This document shows, piece after piece, positions 1 through 5,341 of a stretch of DNA of 7,542 bases; position 1 is the stretch's first letter, and every line of letters starts with the position of its first letter. The notes beneath the pieces are model-generated. The model was not told the origin of the DNA. It made no database searches and saw only the letters and a list, made by a program, of their open reading frames with translations. The stretch covers positions 1-7,542 of the forward strand of contig CAYLNK010000327.1 of NCBI GenBank assembly GCA_964384675.1, in the 5' to 3' direction. The stretch comes from CAYLNK01 sp964384675. Lineage in GTDB: Bacteria > Acidobacteriota > Thermoanaerobaculia > UBA5066. The position numbers were made by a program, and so were the translations under genes.

Positions 1-294
1 CAGCGCGCACGGGACGCGTGTGCCCAGGGGGGTGACGTCGTTCCCCGTGAACGGGGTCGTCGCGGCCATCGCCCAGTAGAAGAGGATCGGCTTCTCGGAG
101 TAGGGCTTCCCGTTCTCGTACGGGACGAGCAGGTCGCGCCGCTCCAGCATCTCCCTCACGTGCTCGGCGAAATCCGGCTCGTCGGGGGCCCAGAAGTCGC
201 GCGAGCCGGCCGCCAGGAGGTACAGAACGGCGGCGGCGATCGCCAGAGCGAGGGGGATCCGGAACGGCACGGGTCCGGAGCGCTCCTCGATCAC
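1..294 (-). CDS. ArnT-like GT-C glycosyltransferase, N-terminal part (runs off the left edge)
   Basis: This is the first 98 codons of an integral-membrane glycosyltransferase of the PMT/ArnT (GT39/GT83) type, which moves a sugar from a polyprenyl-phosphate donor to lipid A, protein or another acceptor on the outer face of the inner membrane. Residues about 13-30 form the first membrane helix. Next comes the diagnostic first periplasmic loop, FWAPDEPDFAEHVREML (residues 34-50), and then NGKPYSEKPILFYW (61-74), close to the family pattern DExxYAExxREML...NGxxYxEKPPLxYW. The acidic pair D38/E39 sits where GT-C enzymes keep their catalytic Asp. I chose the GTG at 292-294 because the frame upstream has no ATG and soon runs under the divergent gene at 345. 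No clear Shine-Dalgarno precedes it, so the start is uncertain. The acceptor cannot be told from this fragment. Family call is confident; exact substrate is unknown. Confidence 0.85.
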   Translation of the reverse strand, partial: MIEERSGPVPFRIPLALAIAAAVLYLLAAGSRDFWAPDEPDFAEHVREMLERRDLLVPYENGKPYSEKPILFYWAMAATTPFTGNDVTPLGTRVPCAL

Positions 295-333
295 CGCGGG
301 AGGATACGACGGGTGGTCGGAGAGAATCGCGCC

Positions 334-339
334 GGAGGT
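334..339 (+). promoter_or_regulatory. Ribosome binding site GGAGGT of the 76-residue gene
   Basis: GGAGGT ends 5 bases before the ATG at 345. It is one of only two strong Shine-Dalgarno sites in the window, and it fixes this start and supports the small gene as real. Confidence 0.75.
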
Positions 340-344
340 CCCGG

Positions 345-575
345 ATGGAGCACACCTTCCTGCACGTCTTCCGGCTCTCGGTCGATGGACTGGCCGAGCC
401 CGTCGAGTTCCAGATGTTCCACGAGAGCGAGGACGCCGGCGAGGCGACGGACGGCTTCGCGAAGTACGTCGCGCGCCAGGAGGACGACTTCCTTCCGCTG
501 GGCCTGACCGCTGCCGTGCGGGCGAACCGGATCTACCACATCGCGCACCTCCGCGTGTCGCGGGAAAAGGCCTGA
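345..575 (+). CDS. Conserved-looking small hypothetical protein, 76 residues
   Basis: I do not recognise this family. The gene has a strong GGAGGT site, codons strongly ending in G or C, and a complete frame from ATG to TGA, so it is very likely translated. The protein is soluble in character: no signal peptide, no membrane helix, no Cys and no obvious catalytic motif. It is acidic in the middle (HESEDAGEATDGF at about 26-38, RQEDDF at about 44-49). Alternating hydrophobic residues at both ends (FLHVFRLSV near the start, IYHIAHLRV near the end) suggest beta strands around a central helix, as in a small alpha/beta fold. It lies divergent to the glycosyltransferase, 50 bases away, and 36 bases before a tRNA gene. 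Function is unknown. Confidence 0.8.
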   Translation: MEHTFLHVFRLSVDGLAEPVEFQMFHESEDAGEATDGFAKYVARQEDDFLPLGLTAAVRANRIYHIAHLRVSREKA

Positions 576-587
576 GCCCGCCGCTGC

Positions 588-593
588 TACACT
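588..593 (+). promoter_or_regulatory. Possible -10 element (TACACT) for the tRNA
   Basis: TACACT matches four of six bases of the sigma-70 -10 consensus and lies 18 bases before the tRNA 5' end, which would suit a short leader. No good -35 hexamer is visible at 16-18 bases upstream, so this is a weak call. The tRNA could also be read through from the 76-residue gene. Confidence 0.25.
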
Positions 594-611
594 CCCACGT
601 TCCGCCTCGAG

Positions 612-688
612 GGGCCCGTAGCTCAGGTGGATAGAGCAGCAGTTTCCTAAACTGTTTGTCGGCGGTTCGAGTCCGCCCGGGCCCACCA
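612..688 (+). tRNA. tRNA-Arg, anticodon CCT (reads AGG), CCA encoded
   Basis: A full cloverleaf can be drawn. The acceptor arm GGGCCCG (612-618) pairs perfectly with CGGGCCC (678-684). The D stem is GCTC/GAGC. The anticodon stem GCAGT (639-643) pairs with ACTGT (651-655) with one G-T pair. The anticodon loop is TTCCTAA (644-650), with CCT at 646-648 after the invariant T. A five-base variable region follows, then the T stem GGCGG/CCGCC around TTCGAGT (666-672). The discriminator is A685 and CCA (686-688) is encoded, so the transcript needs no CCA addition. The anticodon reads the AGG arginine codon, which is used repeatedly by the neighbouring genes. I see no clear terminator in the 52 bases that follow. 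Confidence 0.97.
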
Positions 689-740
689 GTCCCGTCTCGG
701 CGGCGCCGGGTCAACGGCAAGCACGGGTAAGCTCAACGCC

Positions 741-1244
741 ATGGACTCGCCCGGCACCTCCCTCCAGGTCCTCACGGCGATGATCACGCCGGCCGTCCTC
801 ATCTCCGCCGCAGGCACGCTCGCCTTCTCCACCTCGAGCCGCCTCAGCCGCGTCGTGGATCGGGTCCGGAACCTCGACGCGCAGGTCGACACCTGGACCA
901 CGCAGGAGTCGCCCACCCCCGAGCAGGCCGGGCGCCGAGGTCTGGTGCGGGACCAGATCCACAGTCTCGCGATCCGGGTCCTGAAGCTCAGATCGGCGAT
1001 GACGAGCTTCTACGTCGCGATCGGCTTCTTCGTGGCGACGAGCCTCGCCGTCGGGGTCGTGGCGCTCACCGAATGGAGCGTCTGGGGCTGGGTCCCGGTC
1101 CTCACCGGGCTCCTCGGCTCGACGGGTCTCCTGTACGGGAGCCTCCTCCTGATCGACGAGGCGCGGCTCGCCGTCACCTCCACGCTCCAGGAGATGGAGT
1201 TCGTGAGGCGGAAGATCCGGCAGCGCGATGAGCCCGGGGCGTGA
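741..1244 (+). CDS. DUF2721 family integral membrane protein
   Basis: This 167-residue inner-membrane protein is of the DUF2721 type, whose function is not known. Helix 1 spans about residues 9-29 (LQVLTAMITPAVLISAAGTL). It is followed directly by the family signature RLSRVVDRVR (34-43), then a cytoplasmic-type charged stretch to about residue 87. Two further helices follow at about 89-110 and 116-138, and a charged helical tail of about 25 residues ends the protein. Length and order fit the family. The ATG at 741 lacks a good Shine-Dalgarno. The next ATG (780) would cut into helix 1, so 741 is preferred. It may be cotranscribed with the upstream tRNA or have its own unseen promoter. Its stop is 9 bases from the stop of the convergent REC-EAL gene, leaving no room for an ordinary hairpin terminator between them. 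Confidence 0.87.
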   Translation: MDSPGTSLQVLTAMITPAVLISAAGTLAFSTSSRLSRVVDRVRNLDAQVDTWTTQESPTPEQAGRRGLVRDQIHSLAIRVLKLRSAMTSFYVAIGFFVATSLAVGVVALTEWSVWGWVPVLTGLLGSTGLLYGSLLLIDEARLAVTSTLQEMEFVRRKIRQRDEPGA

Positions 1245-1253
1245 GGACGGCTC

Positions 1254-2912
1254 TCAGTCGAACGGCTGGGGCCGGCCGAGCAGCCACCCCTGGCCGTAGG
1301 TGACCCCGAGCCGCTTCACCTCCGCCAGGTCCTCCTCGGTCTCGATCCCTTCGGCGACGGTACGCGCGTCGATCCGCACCGAGAGCCTCACCAGCATGTC
1401 GACCACGTCCCGCTTGATGGTGTCGTGCGCGAGCCCGGTCACCAGGTAGTTCGAGATCTTCAGGAAGTTCGGCCGGAGCTCGGCGATCGACTGCAGCGAG
1501 GCGTAGCCCGAGCCGGCGTCGTCGATCGCGATCTTGAAGCCGAGCCCGCGGAGCGTGGAGACGCTCTCGCGGAACAGGTTGTAGTCGCGGATCGCGGCCC
1601 GCTCGGTGATCTCCAGGACCACACCGCCCCCCAGCGAGAGGAGAGGGTGCAGGATCTCGTAGCCACGCGACTTCAGCTCGTGGATCAGCTCGGTCTCGAC
1701 GTTCACGAAGAGGACGCCCTCGCGCATCGAGGCGGCGAAGCGCGACGCCGAGGAGCCCAGGCAGAGCCGCTCCAGGGGGAACACCTGGTCGGTCTTGATC
1801 GCGTAGTCGAACAGGGTCTCCGGACTCTCGAACGCGGTCTCGGCGGGGCCTCGGGAGAGGGCTTCCCAGGCGTAGACGCGGGACGTGGCGAGGTCGACGA
1901 TCGGCTGGTACACGGTGCGCACCTGCCGGTGCGCCAGGACGTCGCGGAACTGCTCGGCGAGGAGAGCCGCGTGCTCCACCTCGCGGCTCGCGGCCAGGCT
2001 CGCCGCCTCGCGAAGCGCCCGGTAGACGAGCCTCTCGAGACGCACCTGGGGGCTGTAGTGGATGCGGGCCGAGCCGACGCTCAGGCCGATGCGCCGGTGG
2101 ATCCGGTTCTGGAACGTCCCGGAGAGCTGCTGGCGGAGCGACTCCTCGAGGAGGCGCGACTTCCTCTGAAGCCTGTCGACGGCCTCCTCACGCGCGATCC
2201 CGGAGGGGAGCGTCGCGAAGACGCAGAACTCCGAGCCCGAGGGGCGGTTGACCGCGACGAGGTCCTCGGTCGAGAGGAGCGTCCCCAGGAGACGGCGAAG
2301 GGCCCGGGTCGTCTCCCGCAGGACCTCGTCGAACACCTCCCACCCGTAGAAGTCCTCGATGTGCGCGTACTTCTCGATGTCCACGAAGAGGACGCCGACC
2401 TCCTGGTCCACGAGGAGGCGGTCCCTCAGCGCGTCGATGACGAACGGGACCGTCGGGAGGCCGCAGACTGGATCGATCAGGAGGCCCTTCGCGCGCGGGT
2501 CCCCGACCTCCTTCGGGAAGAAGTCGCCATGGGCCCGCTCCCGCCGCCCCACGAGCCCCGCCACGATCTCGAGGAGCTTCTTCTTCGTGAACGGCTTCGT
2601 GATGTAGTCGTCGGCGCCGACCTGCATCCCGGTGATGAGGTCCTTGATGTCGGACTTCACGGTCAGCATCGCGACCGGGATCGACGCCGTCTCGGGCAGG
2701 TTCTTGAGCGTCGCGCAGACCTCCCAGCCGGAAAGCTGCGGCATCATCACGTCGAGCAGGATGAGGTCCGGGGCCCGCTCCACGGCCGCCTGGATCCCCT
2801 GGTGCCCGTCCCGGGCGGTCAGGATCGTGTACCCGGCGTTCGCCAGCAGCGTCTCGAGGATCAGGAGGACGTCGTCGTCGTCGTCGACGAGGAGGATCGA
2901 CTGCGGCGGCAT
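1254..2912 (-). CDS. Response regulator with degenerate GGDEF and intact EAL domain (predicted c-di-GMP phosphodiesterase)
   Basis: This 552-residue cytoplasmic signalling protein probably hydrolyses c-di-GMP under control of an unseen sensor kinase. The receiver domain (about 5-122) has an acidic pocket at D10-D14, phosphoacceptor D54 in LLDVMMP, T84 and K106 in KPF. The GGDEF domain (about 143-285) keeps D178 but has SGSEF (225-229) in place of GGDEF, GW and FD in place of the usual GH and GD, and no RxxD inhibitory site, so cyclase activity is unlikely. The EAL domain (about 320-552) has every catalytic position I can check: E350 of EAL, N404, E434 and E437 of EITE, D464/D465, K485, E521 of AEGIE and Q541. 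The one visible change is LKIS for the common LKID. It is the last gene of the surE-pcm run, 20 bases after the acylphosphatase stop. I chose the ATG at 2912 because the receiver starts there; the same frame stays open far upstream only as a GC effect. No strong Shine-Dalgarno is visible. Confidence 0.93.
   Translation of the reverse strand: MPPQSILLVDDDDDVLLILETLLANAGYTILTARDGHQGIQAAVERAPDLILLDVMMPQLSGWEVCATLKNLPETASIPVAMLTVKSDIKDLITGMQVGADDYITKPFTKKKLLEIVAGLVGRRERAHGDFFPKEVGDPRAKGLLIDPVCGLPTVPFVIDALRDRLLVDQEVGVLFVDIEKYAHIEDFYGWEVFDEVLRETTRALRRLLGTLLSTEDLVAVNRPSGSEFCVFATLPSGIAREEAVDRLQRKSRLLEESLRQQLSGTFQNRIHRRIGLSVGSARIHYSPQVRLERLVYRALREAASLAASREVEHAALLAEQFRDVLAHRQVRTVYQPIVDLATSRVYAWEALSRGPAETAFESPETLFDYAIKTDQVFPLERLCLGSSASRFAASMREGVLFVNVETELIHELKSRGYEILHPLLSLGGGVVLEITERAAIRDYNLFRESVSTLRGLGFKIAIDDAGSGYASLQSIAELRPNFLKISNYLVTGLAHDTIKRDVVDMLVRLSVRIDARTVAEGIETEEDLAEVKRLGVTYGQGWLLGRPQPFD
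2871..2885. repeat. Five tandem GTC (GAC) units inside the receiver domain
   Basis: Five perfect GTC units on the plus strand read as five consecutive GAC codons on the minus strand, giving D10-D14 of the REC-EAL protein. Receivers normally have two or three Asp/Glu here, so the run is a modest, in-frame expansion at the Mg-binding pocket. Confidence 0.7.
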
Positions 2913-2932
2913 GAGGCGACCGGATCTTACGC

Positions 2933-3223
2933 TCAGAACTCGACGTCGAAGGTGTCCCCGGGCGGCGGCTCGGCGAGCGGCTCCACGGCCACGCGGTCCA
3001 CCCGGGACATCCGCGGACCCTCGGCGAGCGCCGACTCCAGGCGGTCGAGCGCGTGCTCCGGCCCCGCGGCCACGACCTCCACGCCGCCGTCGTCCAGGTT
3101 CCGCGCGCCTCCCCGCAGACGGAGCGCGTACGCGACGCGGGCCGCGTAGGCGCGGAAGCCGACGCCCTGGACGCGCCCCGAGACGACGAAACGGCGGCAG
3201 CCGTGCGCGAAGCCGTCGGTCAT
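2933..3223 (-). CDS. acyP: Acylphosphatase
   Basis: This 96-residue enzyme hydrolyses carboxyl-phosphate bonds such as those of acetyl phosphate, carbamoyl phosphate and 1,3-bisphosphoglycerate in the cytosol. The signature GRVQGVGFRAY (16-26) contains the phosphate-binding loop and catalytic R24. The second signature, in GGARNLDDGGVEV (38-50), supplies catalytic N42. Length is typical of the family, with about nine extra residues at the N-terminus and a Pro-rich stretch near the end (85-89). The start ATG overlaps the pcm stop as ATGA (3220-3223) and no Shine-Dalgarno precedes it, so translation is probably coupled to pcm. Because acetyl phosphate can phosphorylate response regulators in some bacteria, its place directly before a receiver-domain gene is suggestive. 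That link is inference only. Confidence 0.95.
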   Translation of the reverse strand: MTDGFAHGCRRFVVSGRVQGVGFRAYAARVAYALRLRGGARNLDDGGVEVVAAGPEHALDRLESALAEGPRMSRVDRVAVEPLAEPPPGDTFDVEF

Positions 3224-3918
3224 GGCTGCCGGGGCGTCTCGTCCTTCCAGCCGAACCTCCCGACCAGCGGCACGAACGCCACCTCGCCGGCGTCCTCCGT
3301 CCGGGTCCGCCCGTTCGGGAGCTTCTGGACGACCAGCAGCCTCTGCCGTTGCGGGTCCCCGACCGGGATGACGAGGCGTCCCGTGGCGCGGAGCTGCGCC
3401 AGGAGCCGCTCCGGGACCTCGGGGGCCGCCGCGGAGACGACGATCGCGTCGTACGGGGCGTGCTCGCTCCATCCGTACGTTCCGTCGAAGACCTTGACGG
3501 CCACGTTCCGGATCGAGAGCGCGGACAGGATGCGGAGCGCCTCGGCCGCCAGCTCCGGGATCCTCTCCAGGGAGTAGACCCGGTCCGCCAGCGCCGCGAG
3601 GAGCGCGGTCTGGTACCCCGAGCCGGTGCCGATCTCCAGCACGCGCGCGCGCTCGCTGACACGGGCGAGCTCGATGGAGCGGGCGACGTTGGCCACCTGG
3701 GTGATCGTCTGCCCGTGCCCGATCGGAAGGGCGTGGTCGCCGTACGCCTCGCCCGCGAGCGCGTACGGCACGAAGAGGTGGCGCGGCACCTTCTCGAGGG
3801 CGGCGACGAGGCGGGGATCGCTCACGAAGCCGGCGGCGCGCAGCCGCTCGGCCATCGCCTTGCGGGCCGGCGCCCCCGCGAGCGCCGCCTTTCGCACCTC
3901 GGGGTCGGGCGGGTTCAT
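3220..3918 (-). CDS. pcm: Protein-L-isoaspartate O-methyltransferase
   Basis: Pcm uses S-adenosylmethionine to methylate L-isoaspartyl residues in aged proteins so that they can revert to aspartate. The 232-residue protein has the family order: VPRHLFVP (44-51), YGDHALPIGHGQT (59-71), SAM-binding motif I VLEIGTGSGYQT (93-104), the acidic ribose-binding region YSLERIPELA (115-124), and the C-terminal blocks DAIVVSAAAPEVPERLLAQL (157-176), GRLVIPVG (180-187) and FVPLVGRFGW (215-224). One oddity is QTITQVANVAR (70-80), where most Pcm proteins have QTISQP. The substrate-contact Ser is Thr73 here and the following Pro is Val75. The gene starts 49 bases after surE, with a G-rich GGGGCGG just before the ATG, and overlaps the acylphosphatase by four bases. 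surE-pcm pairing is common in bacteria and supports the call. Confidence 0.94.
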   Translation of the reverse strand: MNPPDPEVRKAALAGAPARKAMAERLRAAGFVSDPRLVAALEKVPRHLFVPYALAGEAYGDHALPIGHGQTITQVANVARSIELARVSERARVLEIGTGSGYQTALLAALADRVYSLERIPELAAEALRILSALSIRNVAVKVFDGTYGWSEHAPYDAIVVSAAAPEVPERLLAQLRATGRLVIPVGDPQRQRLLVVQKLPNGRTRTEDAGEVAFVPLVGRFGWKDETPRQP

Positions 3919-3967
3919 CGTCCGCCCCGGCGCACGTGCGACGGCCTCCCTTCGCTCCCGTCCCGCT

Positions 3968-4726
3968 TCAGAGGGGGAGCTCCTCGAGACGCGACAGGCC
4001 CACGAGAGCCTTGTAGTCGGTGAGGTCGAGGTGCAGCGGAGTCACCGAGACGTAGCCGTCCGCCATGGCCTTCAGGTCGGTACCTTCGTCCTCGGTGTCG
4101 ATGAAGGCGCCGCCGATCCAGAAGTACGGCCGGCCGCGCGGATCGATCTTCTCGACCACCGATTCACCGTACCGCCTCTTCCCCATGCGGGTCGGCCGCA
4201 TCCCCTTGGCCTTCCCTTGCGGCACGTTCACGTTCCAGAGCGTCTCTCCCGGCATCCCGTGCTCGCCGGCGAAGCGGATCAGCTGGAGGGCGACCCGCTC
4301 GGCCTCCGTGTAGTCCGGACCCGCGTCGGTCCGGTGCCGGCGATAGTCCAGCGAGAACGCGATCGACTTCACGCCGAGCAGAGTCCCCTCGAACGCGCAG
4401 GCGACCGTACCGGAGTACGTCACGTCGTCCCCCAGGTTCGGGCCGGAGTTGATGCCGGAGAAGACGAAGTCGGGCCGCGTCTCCTTCAGGATGCTGCAGA
4501 TCGCCAGGTTGACGCAGTCCGTCGGCGTGCCGTCCACCGCCCACGACCGCTCTCCCGTCTTCACGATCCGAAGCGGACGGTGCATCGTGAGCGAGTGGGC
4601 CGTGGCGCTCTGCTCCCGGTCGGGCGCGACGACGAACGTCTCGAAGCCGGCCGCGCTCGCGGCCCGCTCCAGGGCGGCCAGCCCGGGGCTGTGGATCCCG
4701 TCGTCGTTGGAGATGAGGGCTCGCAT
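3968..4726 (-). CDS. surE: 5'/3'-nucleotidase SurE
   Basis: SurE is a divalent-metal-dependent phosphatase that removes phosphate from nucleoside monophosphates and can trim short polyphosphate in the cytosol; it is tied to stationary-phase survival in several bacteria. The 252 residues match the usual length. The metal site is visible as N7-D8-D9-G10 in ISNDDG, S40 in APDREQSATAHSLT and N93 in SGINSGPNLGDDVTYSGTVA (90-109). The segments LWNVNVP (163-169), YVSVTPLHLDLTD (225-237) and the C-terminal tail are also typical. ATG at 4726 is preferred over the GTG codon just before it: the QueD-like stop and this ATG form TGATG, and a GAGG lies 7 bases upstream. The gene is second in the minus-strand run and is followed by pcm after 49 bases. 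Confidence 0.96.
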   Translation of the reverse strand: MRALISNDDGIHSPGLAALERAASAAGFETFVVAPDREQSATAHSLTMHRPLRIVKTGERSWAVDGTPTDCVNLAICSILKETRPDFVFSGINSGPNLGDDVTYSGTVACAFEGTLLGVKSIAFSLDYRRHRTDAGPDYTEAERVALQLIRFAGEHGMPGETLWNVNVPQGKAKGMRPTRMGKRRYGESVVEKIDPRGRPYFWIGGAFIDTEDEGTDLKAMADGYVSVTPLHLDLTDYKALVGLSRLEELPL

Positions 4727-5172
4727 CACCCGACCTCGAGGCTGCCGTCGGGCCCCGTGTAGATCGCCTTGTTCCGCTCGGTCTCGTGGAGCACGATCCT
4801 GACGAGCCGCGCCGGCGATACCTCACCCGCCAGCTCCTCCCAGAACTTGACCGCCAGGTTCTCGGCCGTCGGGTTCACGCCGGCGAGGAAGGGCACGTCG
4901 ACGTTCAGGTTCCGCGTGTCGCACCTTCGGACGACCTTCTCGGCGACGATCCGCTTCAGCTCCTTGAAGTCGATCACCCAGCCGGTCTCGTCCTGGACGG
5001 GGCCCTCCACCGTCACCTCGAGCCCGTAGGTGTGGCCGTGCCCGTGGGGGTTGTTGCACTTGTCGAAGACCTGGCGGTTCCAGTCCGCGTCCCGGGCCTC
5101 GTTGTGGAGGCGATGGGCGGCGCTGAAGTGGGTGCGGTTCGTGATACGGACGCGCGGGCTGGGGACGCTCAT
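4726..5172 (-). CDS. queD: 6-pyruvoyl-tetrahydropterin synthase / QueD-like protein with altered catalytic dyad
   Basis: Members of this family turn dihydroneopterin triphosphate into 6-carboxy- or 6-pyruvoyl-tetrahydropterin (queuosine or biopterin routes) in a zinc-dependent tunnel-fold enzyme. The 148-residue protein has FSAAHRLH (16-23), KCNNPHGHGHTYGLEVTVEG (38-57), WVIDFKELK (65-73), NPTAENLA (100-107) and HETERN (129-134). Zinc ligands H20, H45 and H47, catalytic C39 and anchoring E130 are all present. The KCNNPxGHGHxY form and the longer loop before it resemble eukaryote-type PTPS more than E. coli QueD. The odd point is CDTRNLNVD (84-92): the family Asp-His dyad (LDHxNLN) is D85-T86 here. 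It may be a variant reaction or a weak enzyme. It is the first gene of the minus-strand operon, and no queC, queE or folE is visible. The ATG at 5172 has a GGAGG about 16 bases upstream, which is rather far. Confidence 0.88.
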   Translation of the reverse strand: MSVPSPRVRITNRTHFSAAHRLHNEARDADWNRQVFDKCNNPHGHGHTYGLEVTVEGPVQDETGWVIDFKELKRIVAEKVVRRCDTRNLNVDVPFLAGVNPTAENLAVKFWEELAGEVSPARLVRIVLHETERNKAIYTGPDGSLEVG

Positions 5173-5250
5173 CGGGGCGATTCTGCCACCTCCCCCGCGT
5201 CCGGACTCGGGGCTCGCGGGCAGGCGGGCGGCCGACCGGCCCCGAAGAGC

Positions 5251-5267
5251 GAATGAGGTACTGTACG
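5251..5267. promoter_or_regulatory. Possible shared promoter/operator patch between the QueD-like gene and sod
   Basis: This is the least GC-rich patch of the 169-base divergent region (5173-5341). It holds GTAC-T-GTAC (5258-5266), a perfect inverted repeat with one central base. The hexamers TACTGT on the plus strand and TACAGT on the minus strand occupy the same bases, so the patch could serve as a -10 for either direction, or as a small operator. No convincing -35 is seen on either strand, so this is tentative. Confidence 0.25.
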
Positions 5268-5279
5268 AGGCCGGTGCCG

Positions 5280-5296
5280 GGGGAGCCGACCTCCCC
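5280..5296 (+). other. Hairpin in the sod leader
   Basis: GGGGAG (5280-5285) pairs perfectly with CTCCCC (5291-5296) around a five-base loop. An alternative and mutually exclusive stem pairs GAGCCG (5283-5288) with CGGCTC (5304-5309). Both lie between the likely promoter patch and the Shine-Dalgarno, so they could stabilise the leader or modulate expression. In DNA this GC-rich, chance pairing is quite possible. Confidence 0.3.
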
Positions 5297-5330
5297 GCCA
5301 GCCCGGCTCGCGCACCGACCGCGAAACCAG

Positions 5331-5337
5331 AAGGAGG
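5331..5337 (+). promoter_or_regulatory. Strong ribosome binding site AAGGAGG of sod
   Basis: AAGGAGG is a full match to the anti-Shine-Dalgarno core and ends 4 bases before the ATG at 5342. It settles the start against the longer open frame that reaches back into the opposite-strand gene, and suggests high expression. Confidence 0.88.
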
Positions 5338-5341
5338 ACCG

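Noticed and set aside
291..686. A minus-strand open frame covering the 76-residue gene and most of the tRNA
   Set aside because: It is antisense to a perfect tRNA cloverleaf and to a gene with a strong ribosome site, and encodes nothing recognisable.
689..740. A terminator or attachment site after the tRNA
   Set aside because: No hairpin with a T tract is seen. There is no repeat of the tRNA 3' end elsewhere in the window and no integrase, so no sign of an integrated element.
1425..3149. A 574-codon plus-strand open frame opposite the REC-EAL gene
   Set aside because: Its product is rich in Arg, Asp, Glu and Leu with no recognisable domain, while the opposite strand has a three-domain protein with intact motifs. 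It is a typical shadow in GC-rich DNA.
1254..3662. The REC-EAL frame stays open upstream to give an 802-residue protein
   Set aside because: The extra N-terminal part is low-complexity Arg/Ser/Pro/Gly sequence lying over the acylphosphatase and pcm genes in another frame. The receiver domain starts at the ATG at 2912.
5173..5341. A riboswitch (for example preQ1) before the QueD-like gene
   Set aside because: There is no A-rich preQ1-type aptamer core, and the region is almost all G and C with only short stems.
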